This document shows positions 1 to 11,265 of a DNA stretch of 64,000 bases, piece after piece. The position numbers and the translations under genes were made by a program. The DNA lies in NCBI GenBank assembly GCA_039000515.1, contig JBCFYV010002329.1:1-64000 (forward strand), given 5' to 3'. The stretch's first letter is position 1. Each line of letters starts with the position of its first letter. The notes under the pieces were generated by a model. It did no database searches, was not told where the DNA came from, and saw nothing but the letters and a program-made list of their open reading frames with translations. The DNA comes from Timema cristinae. Its lineage: Eukaryota > Arthropoda > Insecta > Phasmatodea > Timematidae.

Positions 1-95
1 CTTTTTCCCAAAGGGCAAAATTTTGGGTACACTTTCCTCAAAAATTCAACCTTCCTCATCCCAATAGATTACCCCGTAGTTATTAAAACGCGTTT
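1..95 (+). mobile_element. SINE-A fragment (3' half), distorted
   Basis: The order of words (cacttcctc, attcaac, cttcc, cccaatagatta) follows the 3' half of the intact SINE-A at 10420-10666. Many bases are changed towards their neighbours, as in the rest of this block. The 5' part lies outside the window. Confidence 0.4.
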
Positions 96-424
96 TGGGC
101 CTTGAACAGTTGTTTTAAAACTTTTTTTTTTTTTTAATTCCCCACCCCTGCCAAAAATTTAAAAATTAAAAAGTCCACTGTCAAACCAAATTTATTTTTC
201 CCTAAACCCAACTTAAAGCGTGGGTCACCCCCCGCTATTAGGGGAAAGATTTTTCTATTTTGGGGGGTCCGGGAAATTCCCCATTCCTTGGTCCTGGCAC
301 AGTTTTTTTTTTCCCGGATTACAAAAAACCCTTTTTTCCCCACCTCTAAACAAGTTGTGTTTTTAATCAAAAACTTTTTGAGTGTTTTTGGAAATCCCAA
401 AGGTTTCCTTTCGTGGTTCGGTTT

Positions 425-545
425 CCCCTTTTAAACTTTTAGGTCCTCCATTTTAAATTCTCATAATCACCCTACCATTAAAATTTTAGCGTAAGTGCGT
501 ATAAAAAAAAGGGTTGGGTAAGACCCCGGGGGGCCTATAATAAAA
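425..545 (+). mobile_element. SINE-B fragment, distorted
   Basis: Matches the 3' part of SINE-B: 'taggtcctcca', 'atcaccctaccatt', 'tagcgtaagtgcgtat', then a blurred form of the shared tail (gggtagtaagacgcggtg). The distortions lengthen homopolymers. Confidence 0.55.
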
Positions 546-2340
546 AATTTAAAACATCAAAGGGCAAATTTAAAAAGGGGCCCCCCCCTAAACAAAAATT
601 TTCAATTTGGTTTTTTTTAACTTTTTTAAAAATCAAATTATTTGTAAAAAAATGCGAGGGTTTAAAACGTGTTTCCTCATTTCACAGTTTCCCCAAAAAA
701 TTTGAAATTTTCCCCCCGCTTTTTTTTCGCCCCCTTTCCCGGGTTCCAAATCTACAAATTATTGAAGGCTAGGTTTTTTTTTGGGGTTTTGGGGTAATTT
801 TTTTTTATAATAAAACCTGCCGTAGAAAAATATTAAAAGTTTGATTTCTTTGAAACTATTTAGAGGGGAAAAAAATTTTAAAACAACCCTGTTATTTTAC
901 ACATTTTTTTTAATTCATCTAAAAAAATGTTTTTTTTTTTTAAAGTTACATTATATGAACCCCACTTTCAACAGGTTTGAAATATTTATTTCTATACCGT
1001 GTATTGTTTTTGAAAATTATCAACTTGTGCCGGGAATCCGCACTAGAAAAAAAAAAGAAAAGGGAAAAGAAAAAATTTTTGAGTGCAAAAGACCTATTTC
1101 CCTTTAATTTTTTTTTTAAAAAAAGGTTTTTCCCAAGGATGTAGGGTGAGCCCCTGCTTCTGGGGGGGGGGGGGGCCAACGGTTTGGCATTGAAATTTTT
1201 AAATTTTTTTGGGTTTTTTTCAAAAAATTTAATTTTTTGTAAAATTTTTAATTTTTTATTTCTTGTTTTAAATTTAAATTTTTAAATTTTTGTTTTTAAA
1301 AAAATCAAACGGATTGATGGGGCCCCATTTTGTTTTTTAAAAATGCCCACCTCCACTTCCATTCCCCCCTTCAGCTTTGACCTGCATAAGCTAATAAAAG
1401 AAAGGATAAAGGGGGGAAAGAAATAAAAGAAAAAATTTGGAAAATACTTATGGGCAAAAAGAAACCCAATTTTGAGCGTTTGGACGATTTATCTCAAAGT
1501 AATCAGGGGAAATGAATTTTAAAAAGTAAAATAAAAGGGTTTTCTCTACACCCAAAAGGTTTTTTGTCCCAAAAAAAGAGAGAGAGAGAGAGCTATGGTT
1601 TAGTTCCCAACGGGGGAAATGGCCCGGGGGGTGAGCTCTAAACTTTTTACCCACCCGTGTTTTGTTTAGAGTGACTTCTATAGAGGGGCCCTTTGGGGTA
1701 ATAATTTTCAACGAAACGGGCCGCAAGGTCTGTGTTTGTAACTTGGTCCTGTGGCGAAAGATCTTTATAACGACGTTTTTCATTTGCAAATTGGACTCCG
1801 GATTAAAAGATGAGCATCTTTTTTTCCCATCTTTACGTAAATCGATTCCCTTTTCTCTCAATTTAAATCGATTTTTAGCGATTGGGGGAAAGCGATTTAA
1901 AAATCTCTCTCCCGATTCATGATCCGTTCCTTTTTCTGGGGGATTTCTAAAAAATCAAAGCGAAAAAAAATAAAAAAAAATTTTAAATTTCAGAAATATT
2001 AAAATTTTGGGTTTTAGAATTTTTTTTGTCTTTTTTTTTAATTTATTAAGAAAATTTTGAAACCAAGTTTTTCGATACTTGGCCTTTAATTAGCATGTCA
2101 TTTTGTAATATTTTTATAATTTTTTATCAAAAGCCCTAGTTAATGTCAGAGTGGGTTTTAATGGTTGGTCAAAAACCCTTTTGGAAAAAAATTTTTAAAT
2201 AATATTTAATTAATTAAAAAGGGGCCCTTTTAAAGACATTAAAAGAAACATTTAAAAGGTTTTTCATATCAAAGGGCCTTTGGTTTTACAGTTGTATTGA
2301 CCATTTTTGATTTTTTCCCAAAGGGGGTGTTTTAAAAAGC

Positions 2341-2825
2341 GATAATAAATGGGAAATAGGCCTAATCTTTTCCTATTATTTATACTAGCCTATAGTAATA
2401 GTTTGCTAATTGACTTTTATATTTGAAATAGTTAAGTGTAAAAGGAAATTATATTGAATTTAATGTGCTCGAACTTAGATGTTTTATTCTTTGAAACATA
2501 GTTATTTAAGTCAAAGAAATAGACCAAACTTTCCCATAATTACTATGGCTGGCTAGTGTGTATTGAAAGGGATTTTGTTGTTTGACGTGTCTATTGCTCA
2601 ACAAGGAACTTACCACGACTACAAGCAATAAGTACCATTGTCCTAATATTTTGATATAATTATATTACTGTCGTGAGTGTGTCATTTATTGGGGAAATGA
2701 CTAAGTTGTAATTGCAGGACGATCCAAAATAGTGTAGTTCGTAGTAACTAAACTACAAAATGTAGTTCATGAATGAGTGAAATTCAAGCTGTAATTTTTT
2801 TTTTTTTTTAAAACTCCGTCTACCC
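2341..2825. other. AT-rich non-coding DNA
   Basis: Ordinary-quality AT-rich sequence with stops in all frames and no repeat that I recognise elsewhere in the window. Confidence 0.5.
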
Positions 2826-3060
2826 GTTTAGGTTATAAGCAGAAAATACTATTTACGCTAATGTGTTTGGGAGGAGGGTTAGGTTGAATTAAAGGAAAGA
2901 AAAGTACTCGTATTTCCGTCAAGGGCGAGTAGAAAACCGTTTAGAATACACCCAACCCGCGTTTACCAACCCAAATTTTCCCTGTCATCGGCAGTTGAGT
3001 CTATTGTGAAGAGTGACTCCTTCGGGCATAGACCGCCCCCGAAGCGGGTCAATCTCGTGT
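2826..3060 (-). mobile_element. SINE-A copy, old
   Basis: On the minus strand it shows the SINE-A order: tRNA-like head (ends here in 'gaagcgggtc'), the 'ctgtcatcggcagt' segment complementary to the intact copies, and the 'gagtagaaaaccgttt' body. Box B is badly eroded, so this is an old copy. Confidence 0.6.
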
Positions 3061-3084
3061 TCGTAAACGAACGGGACTATGAGC

Positions 3085-4490
3085 TATAGTTTTGTGACGG
3101 CGGCATAAAACTATTTTTACTTTCTCGCTATTTTTACGATAGAGAAAAAATTGTGATCGTAAAAAAAAAAAAATAGAACTCAAGATTTTTGATGAATCTC
3201 GACGTTTTATGACCTCCGAATCCGAAAAAAGTTTTTTTTTGAATTTCCGTCGTCTGTCTGTTTTTGTACCTCCGACTAGAGCCTAAAATATTTTACCGAT
3301 TGGGCTAAACTTGGTATCTAGGGTTTTCATATAGTTTCCCCAAGGAGTTTTTGGAATTGGATATTCAGCCTAAATTAAGGGTAGTTTACTGAAGGGCAGA
3401 AGAGAAAAATGTCAATTTTATCAAATGATTTATCTAACAATTTTGATTAAATTTCATTTCAAAACATTTATAAATATTCTAAACAAAATGGCTACTCTCA
3501 ATATTTTGGCAAAATGACTTTAAGGGCTCGGTCTGATTCGTAAATTCTCATTTTTTTATCATTTCTTGGAAAACTATTAGAGATATGAAATTACTTATCA
3601 TTGCAAATATGTAGAACTATTTTATAATACAAATCTTTTATTCGAAACATATTTTTATAAAACCAATAACTGCAAACTATACGCAAAATATATATATATA
3701 TATATATATATTTAACTTTTCGAACACTATAGGTAAAGTATTGCGACCATAAAATATAATCTAACCTGAAATGTTGATGGATATTGACGTCTCATGAGCC
3801 TCCGAACCCTAAAAAAGTGGCCTTTTGCAGTGCCGTCTTTCTGTAACTCCAAAATTAAGAGTAGTTTAATAAAAAGCGAAAAGAGAAAAAATCGATTTTC
3901 ACAAAATCGGCTCTAACAATTTTGATTAACATTCTAAATTATGCGTTGATTAAAATTATAAATAAACTGTCTTAGTTACATTTTCCCATGAAAAATGATT
4001 TCTAGGGTACTTTACTGAATTGGAAATTTCCGTAACTATTTGTGTTACTAAATAACTTACCATTGCAAAATTGTTAGTACTATTAAAAATAAAAAACTTT
4101 TATATGAAATATATTTTTATAAATCCAACAGTTTCTGAGATATTGGCAACTTAATTATACAATCTTGCGAGTTTTAGTTATAAATAGATACAACTTAAGT
4201 TTTAATGCAATAATTCTCCAATGCCATAGAGTAATTAAATATAAGTAAGTCTCTAAAAGTTTATGTTGTTTTTCCTAAAACCTCTTAGGAGAAATGTTGG
4301 TACAAAAATGATCTATATCCATTTTAGACTCAATAGTCAATATTTACATTTTTTATTGGTTAAATTTATAATATGAGCAATTAAATAACAATGCATATAA
4401 CCATAAGATTTGCAACTACTAATAAAATGTAGAAAATTTTAACAGGAAGTTTACATTTTAATACGAAGTGTTGAATCACGGGGGACCCAA
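3085..4490. repeat. Higher-order repeat, unit 1 (period about 1.38 kb)
   Basis: The unit holds a long module (about 3115-3680) and a shorter related module (about 3735-3970). The long module runs: 'tgatcgtaaaaaaa', 'gatgaatctcgacg', a TCTG-rich stretch, 'gattgggctaaacttggtat', 'aagggtagttta', 'gaagagaaaaa', 'caattttgatta'. The same series recurs at 4497-5290. 'ttgtgat' at 3151 and 4534 are 1383 bp apart; 'atgttgatgg' at 3771 and 5145 are 1374 bp apart. No coding capacity is visible and the family is unclassified. Confidence 0.75.
3687..3712. repeat. (TA)n microsatellite
   Basis: About a dozen uninterrupted TA dinucleotides between the two modules of the higher-order repeat. The second unit does not have this run. 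Confidence 0.9.
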
Positions 4491-5370
4491 TTATTATTTT
4501 TACTTTCCCGCTACCTTACAGGTAGAGCAGGTGTTGTGATCGTAAAAAAAAAAAAAATTGAACTCGAGATTTTGATGGATTGTCGACGATGTTCCATGAC
4601 CCCCGAACCTAAAGTGTGTTTCGCTATGCCATCTGTCTGTCCATCTGTCTGTCTGTCTGTACCTCCAACCAGAGCCAAAACTATTTTTCCGATTGGGCTA
4701 AAACTTGGTATCTAGGTTTTTCATGAGTTTACCTAATTAATTTTTGGAATTCATTATCCAACTCTAATTAAGGGTAGTTTTCTTAAGGGCGAAAAGAGAA
4801 AAAATCGATTTTATCGAACACGGCTTCAACGATTTTGATTAGATTTCATTTCCAAGATTGATCAATATTACAAACCAAATAGCTACTCTAAATATTTCGT
4901 CAAAATTACTTTAAGGTTTCCGGTCTGATGCGTAAATTCTAATTTATAATTTTATCTCCGTACGTCTTTGAGTTATGAAATTAATTATCATTGCATACAT
5001 GTGGATCTATTTATAATAAACATCTTTTTACTAGAAATATATTTTTATAAACCAAAGGTTTTCACGCTACACAAATATATTTTTCTTTTAACTTTACCAA
5101 AAATTTAAGGTAAGTATTACAAGCTTCAAAAAAATTACCCCGAGATGTTGATGGATATCTACGTTTCATGACCCCCCGAACCGTTAAAATTGGTTTTTGC
5201 AACGCCGTATGTCTGGGTGTCTGTCTAATCATAAAGTTAATAGCAGTTTACTAAAGGATGAGAAGAGAAAAAATCCACTTTAGTACGAAATGTTGGTCCT
5301 CGGGGACCCAATATCGATATTTTAATACGAAATGTGGGCCCTGGGGGGACCCAATATCGATATTTTTTGT
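4491..5370. repeat. Higher-order repeat, unit 2 with TCTG microsatellite
   Basis: Second copy of the long and short modules. A clearer (TCTG)n stretch lies at about 4628-4658, and 'ccgattgggctaaaacttgg' at about 4689-4708. It ends at 5281-5370 in two tandem copies of a motif with 'acgaaatgt', 'gggaccca' and 'atatcgatat' spaced about 38-40 bp. A related motif occurs at 4456-4490, before the unit. Confidence 0.75.
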
Positions 5371-5540
5371 TGGTCCAAATATACAAATAAAGACGTTAAT
5401 TCTTAAGTATGTATAAACTCAATTTGTTCTCGGGTTTGCTATTATATTATAAATTTCTAGTAACTATCTGCATTTCTAAACAATATCGCGAGAAAGTTCT
5501 TGCGGGGTTCCGTATATTTATTTTCCTTGGTGAGCGTCAT

Positions 5541-5795
5541 ACTAACCGTTCGGGTTATACACCTATGTACTAATAATGTAAATGGTTTTAGGTTTATTAT
5601 TAAGGTTATATTTATATAAAATGTACCCGCGTTTGCGTGAAGGGGCGAGTGGAAAACAATTTTGGAAAAACCATCCTCAGTACACCGGAAAACGAGATTC
5701 GAACCTCGATATACCCGTCATTGGCAGTCTAGTCTACTGCGAGAGTAGAGGCGCGTTAGAGCATGCGGCCACCGAAGCGGGTGGCTCAACTATTA
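5541..5795 (-). mobile_element. SINE-A copy, well preserved
   Basis: Read on the minus strand, the tRNA-like head lies at the right (ccaccgaagcgggtgg), with box B as 'gagattcgaacctcg' on the plus strand at about 5692-5707. The body continues left to the shared tail 'ccgttcgggttatac' at 5547. The 90-codon plus-strand reading frame inside it is a by-product of the SINE and not a gene. Confidence 0.85.
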
Positions 5796-5859
5796 AAACT
5801 GTTTTAGTTACTAAACATAATCAGTTTGAATTATTCCCAGTAGTAAAAAAATAAGTGTG

Positions 5860-6660
5860 CTCATATCTACTATGGACTGCCTTGTGAATAGTACAGGTAT
5901 TATTTGATGAAATGTTCGTCCATCAGCTAGTCATTCCTATGCAGGCGTAGTCTAGGAGTAACGGAGTATATTGGGGAGAAACCAACACGAGCTGCGAGTG
6001 TTCAACTCGAGGATAGCCGCTTCACGAATTGAAATTTCCGAGTTTTGAGGGGTGCGTGTCGAGAATATCTTTGAACCTCTCCGAGATAGGGGCATCGAAT
6101 GCACGTCCCGCCTTGTGTTGTTAGATTGAGGGCGAGGACTTCCACCCGCCTCTCTCTCTCTCCCTCTCTCGGAATAAGGTACCTGTCAACTCTACCTGCA
6201 TGAGGGCAACAATGCCACTTTCTCCTGTTTTATTCCCATGGCACTCTGCACTTTGCTTGCACTTTTTTTGCAAAGTTGAAAGTTGCAATTATATATCATT
6301 GTATCTTTATTCGCAAGCAATGGCGCTCTCTAGGCTCCTGTGTGTACACCATCTTTTAACACTTTAACATATCTCCACCCTCCTTTCTCAGAAATATTTT
6401 CAAAGAATATCACAACCAGCATCATTATACCACTACACCACTATTACTACTGCCATGACTATAATTTTACTACCCTTATTATCATTGCCTTTACCACTAC
6501 CATCATTTTAATTCCATTACTGTTAGTATCACCAGCATCACTACTGCCACCACTACCACCACCACCACCACAATTACTTGCACAATCAGGTGTGAACAGG
6601 CGCACTAAGATCTTTATCTATAACCTGTTCACAAGAGAATCAAATAAGGGTTCCGCATGT
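5860..6660. other. Non-coding stretch with CT and ACC microsatellites
   Basis: Richer in G+C than its surroundings, with a (CT)n run at about 6151-6178 and ACC/ACT-rich repeats at about 6430-6575. The 107-codon plus-strand frame (6340-6663) translates to low-complexity I/T/P text driven by the ACC and ATT runs. I do not call it a gene. No splice-site-flanked exon is apparent. Confidence 0.5.
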
Positions 6661-7370
6661 TAAATGATCTGTAATTTTTATTTTATTTCGTTTTTAAGGA
6701 AATTCTTATTTTTTTAAGTATGATAAAAAAGATTAAAAAGAATATTTGTTTATCGTTATTGTACTGCAAAATAATTGTCCATTGGTACCTTGTAAAATTT
6801 TTACAAAAAGATGAAAATTATGAAATGATGTAATGTGTTTTTAAGGCGTTAAAAATCAAGTTTTTAGTCATAACATTCCGTTTATCAATTTATTGTTCGA
6901 AAAAATTTTATGAACTTTTTTTTTGTTTTACTTTTAAATTTTAAATTTTAAAAAACAAAAAAACGTAATATATTTTAAATATTTTTTTCTTACTTGCGGT
7001 ATTTCTTTGTGAAACCTCGTTAAACATTAGATAAAGGGCATATTTGGTTGGATTTTCTTTAAAGTTGTGTACCTAATTAAAAATTTTAAAATTTTTTAAA
7101 GATCCTAGTAAGTGATGTTCCCTTTTCACCAAATTTTTGGGCTTTTTAAGGTTGTTTTAAAAAAAAAAATACTTTTTTAAAAAATTTGAGTTTTTTGAGA
7201 ATTTTTTACTTCGACAATTAGTTTTTTTTTTACATAGACTATTTGTTTTTTAGGCCTACTTTTTTTTATAAATTTTGGGTTTCTGCAGTTTTTAAGCGAT
7301 GGTTTTGAATTTTTAATTTTTCGCCCCCGGTTCATGTTCACGAAATATGTGGGCCCTTTACTATCACGCT
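6661..7370. other. AT-rich DNA, quality declining
   Basis: Homopolymer blocks lengthen from about 6900 onward. Nothing recognisable. Confidence 0.5.
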
Positions 7371-7374
7371 AAGA

Positions 7375-7615
7375 CCCTAGGGTTTGAGGAAGGTTAAATT
7401 TTTTGGAATTGTGCCCACACTTGTGTGGGGGAAATGTGGTTAAACCATTTGGTAAAAACCACTCTCAGTACCCCCAACCCGGGGAATTCTAACCCTGATA
7501 CCCCCGTCATAGGCAGTTTAGAAATTTTGTTAAAGGGTTCCTTAGAGCCCATGCATCTCAAACTCCCCAAACCCAGGGCTTTCCCGCGGCCTGTAGACCT
7601 AATGATGGACCATCC
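7375..7615 (-). mobile_element. SINE-A copy, distorted
   Basis: The order 'aaaccattt', 'aaaaaccac', 'tctcagtac', 'cccgtcataggcagttta' matches the reverse strand of SINE-A. Box B is degraded (gaattctaaccctgat). The 81-codon frame at 7425-7670 falls inside this SINE and is not a gene. Confidence 0.7.
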
Positions 7616-7895
7616 AGCACTGGGGCCCGTATGTTTCTATTTTAAACGTCGAAGAAATACAACGTTTTGAAATTTTGATATTTAGGATTTTGGCAAAATT
7701 TTGGGAAAAATTCGACATGTGAGAGGGTGTATCAAATTTATCCCCTTTTTTTAAAACATGAATAAATTCCCCAAAAATTGTTTAATTTGCTCCCCAAAAT
7801 AGGTGCAAAGTTTTCCCGCCCATACTTTGGTGTTGTTTTTTTCATTTTCAAAGGGAAAACATACCCCCAAAGATATGTTGCTTTAAGTTTTAAAT

Positions 7896-7932
7896 TTTTT
7901 ATTATTATTATTTTATTATTATTATTATTATT
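7896..7932. repeat. (ATT)n microsatellite
   Basis: ATT repeats with small interruptions directly abut the SINE-B tail. That position is typical for the 3' end of these elements, whose intact copies end in ATT-rich runs. Confidence 0.85.
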
Positions 7933-8165
7933 TGCACCGCGTTTTTAATACCCTTTTGGGGGCCTATATGCACTTACGCAAATGTGTAATGGTAGGGCGT
8001 TTGAGAGATGAAATGGAGGATTACAGTTTAACGTGGGATCCGAACCACGGTGGGGGCTTTGGCATTCCACTTTTCACAAGTTGTGAATAATTACTTTGTC
8101 AGGGGTTTGGGGGAAGGGTTTGGTAATCAGATATATCTGTGCCGGGGACCGGGGGTTTAAAACCC
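7920..8165 (-). mobile_element. SINE-B copy
   Basis: Plus-strand reading from the tail: 'gcaccgcg', blurred 'tacccttttggg', 'cacttacgcaaatgtgtaatggtaggg', 'gatgaaatgga', 'tttaacgtgggatccgaaccacggtgg', then 'ggtttggtaatcagatata'. The same order appears at 62100-62322. The right edge is the 'ctgtgccggggaccg' region. Confidence 0.8.
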
Positions 8166-10185
8166 CCGGCCCCCCAGCACAGAAGTCCGCCCACCTTACT
8201 CCTGGGACCCCCAAAGGTCCCCCAATAACTGTATTAAAAAATAACTTTGAATAAGAACTTAAGTCCAACTTTAAAAACACCATCCTTGCAAAAAAAGAGT
8301 TTCAATTATTTTTTTTGTATAGGCCCCTTTCCCTATTCTTTTCTTTTTGTGATGATTATAATAAAAATTTAAAAAACAATATAACTAGTTGGAATTATTT
8401 TTTCTCCTTTATAATTAAACCTTTTTTTTATTTCTTTTTGGGAAATTTTGGGTTTCTTCTTCTTGGTGCTTAAAATTTTCAATGTGGCGCTTGGTAAAAC
8501 GAATTTGATACGTTTTAACCTTAGCCCTTTTTGGGACCACGGGGTTTAAAAAAACATTTCCAAACGCAATTAGCTTAGGCATTAAGGAAGACGAAATAAA
8601 AAAATACATGATTAAATTTTTTCCTTGGGGGGGGGATGGTAGGGGGGAAAGGGTTTAAATTTGACCCTTTTTCCTATCAGTACAGCCTATGTTAAATGAG
8701 TAGTATTGAGGGGGGTCAGGGCTCGTATGCTCTTAGAAAACCGAAAAAATTACTTAAAACATTTAGGGACATTTTATAAAAATCACTAAAAATTTTCAAA
8801 CATGGTTGCGTAATTTTCCCAAAAAAATAATAAGAGTAAACCCCGTGTTTTACTATTAGTTTTGTCATCAATTCATTCGATGTTGCGAAGAGCACTGACA
8901 TAATTATTGTCTTTAATTTAAACTTATGTCGAGAATTTAATAGAAAATGGTGAAAATAATTAGATATTCTATTTTTTTTTTTTTGTATAAAATACAGGGA
9001 AAATTAAAATTTTTTTTTTTAAACTGGAAAAATCAGAGAGATTCAAAACTTTTAAAATGTTTTTAAATCTGATGGTTTCTAATAGTCTCGGGAAAATTTC
9101 GATCAAATATCATTTCACCGTAGAAACAACCCGATTCCTTTCCATCCTTTGCCCTTCGTCACGAACAATTTAAACCACCTTTTTTTGCAAACTAAGACTT
9201 AAAATGGACAGATTTTCTTTTCTACATATACAAATATCTACCCCAACAAAAGAAAATTTCATTTGCAGGCGGAATTTAAAACTTTGGAGCGTTGTAAAAA
9301 TTCTACGTAATTTTTTTTTTGTAAAAAAATAAAATGTATGATAACTTTATTGTTAGTTGGCAAATCTTTGATACCATAATATCGCGTTAGCGAAAACAAT
9401 ATAATTAAAATGTTATTAGAAGTTTAAATTTTTTTGTTGTAGTAGAAAAAGGAGGGGGGGGGGAAGTGAATTATTCTAGTTTATTTCGTTTCCCACGTTT
9501 TAAAAAAGTGTACTCCCAGTCGGGTTTCTATGGTTGTTTTCACATGGCTTTTCAGCCTCGAAGCTCGTTTTCCCGTTGATATGCTCAGTGACAGTCTGGA
9601 AAACAAGACGCTATTTTCTACGACCAACATTTTTTAGGGAAAGTGTTTAAAAACCCACTTTCTGCTCCAGTGATTATTTAACTAATTATGTTTTTGTTTA
9701 TTTCTATCACGCTTTCCTCTTTCTTTCCCCGTCAAATTATTACGCCATTGGAAGTTTTTTTTTAATCACTTCCGATGAAACCCAAACCTCATAAGTTTTT
9801 TAAAATAAAGCGTGTGAAATTTATTTGACAAATGCTTTAATCTTTTCATTTGTGTTTGTTACTTTTGTTTTAAAAAACATACCAATCAAAGTAAAATTAA
9901 TTCATTCAAAAAAAATTTTTTTTATTATAGGGGGTTCTCGCTTAAAAGGGGAAAAACAAAATATTGAGAAAAAATTAAAACCAAAATATTTATAAATCTG
10001 AGGATTTTAACGAAAAATGAATATAGTCTATCTTTGTTTTTGTATATGGGTACATTTTATAAGGAGCTTCGGAAGCTCTTTATTTTTAAAAAGGGGGGTT
10101 TCGGGGGCCCCTTTTTTGAGAACATTTAACTTTTGGTTACTCTAGAAACAGATGTAAATACTTTACCATCTTCATTATTGTGTTA
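8166..10185. other. No gene recognised, partly low quality
   Basis: From 8166 to about 9000 the consensus looks poor. After 9000 it becomes more normal AT-rich DNA. The short minus-strand frames at 8074-8283, 8415-8609 and 8716-8901 are low-complexity and lack supporting context. Confidence 0.5.
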
Positions 10186-10385
10186 CCCGCCTCGGTGGCA
10201 TAATTAGCTAGTCGTGTTGAACTCGACCGCTGAGGACGGGGAGATTGAGGTTCGAATCTTGGTCGGGTGAACTCGTGGTAGGAGGAAGATTAAACCATCC
10301 GACCCCTAAACTCGTCCGTTTCTGCGCATGACGTCAAGTTAGGGGTCCTTTTTACTGCGAGTATTGGCGCTGTGCACATTCTCAA
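10186..10385 (+). mobile_element. SINE with A-type head and a different body
   Basis: The head matches SINE-A: 'cgcctcggtggcataattagct' gives box A, and 'ggttcgaatc' at 10249-10258 gives box B. After 'ggtcgggtgaactcgtgg' the sequence leaves SINE-A and continues with 'accatccgacccctaaac' and 'gcgcatgacgtcaag'. No second copy of this body is visible in the window. It lies head-to-tail with the next SINE. Confidence 0.65.
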
Positions 10386-10419
10386 GTAAACTTTAGGTTT
10401 CAACAATATGCCTTAAAAC

Positions 10420-10666
10420 CCGCCTCTGTGGCGTAGTTGGCTAACGCGCTTGTCGTGTTGAGCTCGACTGCTGAGGACGGAGAGATCGAGGTTCGAATCT
10501 CGGTCGGGTGAACTGTGGGTGGTTTTCCTCACTCTCCCTCCACGCAAATGCGGGTTCACTTCCTCTAATTCAACCTTGCCAATTCCTAATCCATTAGCGT
10601 AATTAGTACTTAAAGCGTATAACCGAACGGGTAGTAAGACGTGGTGCTAAATATTATTATAAATAT
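10420..10666 (+). mobile_element. SINE-A reference copy (tRNA-derived)
   Basis: The best full-length SINE-A in the window. Box A-like 'gtggcgtagttgg' is at 10428-10440 and box B 'ggttcgaatc' at 10490-10499, about 50 bp apart as in tRNA genes. The body has 'gggtggttttcctc', 'cctccacgcaaatgcgggtt' and 'attcaaccttgccaattcc'. The tail 'cgtataaccgaacgggtag' to 'gtggtgctaaata' ends in an ATT-rich run. It is too long and lacks the acceptor-stem pairing of a real tRNA gene. Confidence 0.9.
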
Positions 10667-10850
10667 GTATAATATGCCTTAAATAAATCACTACATAAAG
10701 ATGTAGAAGTGTGTAGAGATCTTTTAGAATATTTGTAGCAAGAATAATATTGGTGTGAGATAATAAAATTGCATATATTTTAACATTATTATACAAAGTG
10801 AACGGACTTGTTAATTTAATCAAACAAGGAAAATAAAAAACAATAGATTA
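10667..10850. other. Spacer between SINE copies
   Basis: AT-rich, nothing recognised. Confidence 0.5.
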
Positions 10851-10851
10851 A

Positions 10852-10990
10852 TCAGGTCTCCACCGTGTTTGTATTCCACGTTAAACTGTAGGTCCTCTAT
10901 TTCATATCACACTCACCCTACCATTACACATTAGCGTAAGTGCGTATAACCCGAATGGGTAGTAAGACGCGGTGATAATAATAAATAATA
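10852..10990 (+). mobile_element. SINE-B copy, 5'-truncated
   Basis: Begins near 'tctccaccgtgtttgtattcc' (box B region of SINE-B), continues with 'acgttaaactgtaggtcct' and 'caccctaccattacacatta', and ends in the shared tail 'gggtagtaagacgcggtga' followed by ATA/ATT repeats. Confidence 0.8.
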
Positions 10991-11265
10991 AAATAGATTA
11001 ACATTTTAATAATCAAAATATTATGATACACACGTCAAAGAACATTTATTTCAATAACTCCATCAATATTTAATTTAATTACATTATGAATTTCAAACAA
11101 AATCCTTTACTTGAACGAATCAAGCACAAGAAAAACTTCTATTATTATACAACAGAAAAAACACAATATAATATTTTAAACCACTATAAAGTAAACAGAT
11201 ATTCCTTTGTCATTATAAACCCCCATCTTATCTTACAACTGCAATATTAAGGCCACATCTCTTTA
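10991..11265. other. AT-rich non-coding DNA
   Basis: Nothing recognised. Confidence 0.5.

Larger units (their letters stand above)
1..2340. other. Low-quality consensus block, no readable gene
   Basis: The sequence is made of short alternating homopolymer blocks (A, T, G or C runs of 3 to 12). No exon with coding character or plausible splice sites can be read. Degraded SINE pieces are recognisable at about 1-95 and 425-545. Several short open frames exist on both strands but have low-complexity translations (F, K, N, P rich), as expected from this composition. From about 2340 the text becomes ordinary AT-rich DNA. The pattern suggests uncorrected sequencing or consensus error rather than biology. 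Confidence 0.7.

Noticed and set aside
1662..1922. 86-codon plus-strand frame with a mixed composition
   Set aside because: Better looking than neighbours but overlapped by a 137-codon frame on the other strand in a poor-quality block. Not supportable.
6340..6663. 107-codon plus-strand frame
   Set aside because: The translation is I/T/P low complexity produced by ACC and ATT repeats; no splice or conservation signal.
8149..8170. Perfect palindrome ccgggggtttaaaacccccgg
   Set aside because: It lies in a poor-quality block at the edge of a SINE-B whose good copy (62300-62320) reads differently, so it probably arose from run-lengthening errors.
10420..10666. Possible tRNA gene
   Set aside because: Box A and B are present but the flanks do not pair as an acceptor stem, and the same head is found in many dispersed copies with long bodies, so it is a SINE.
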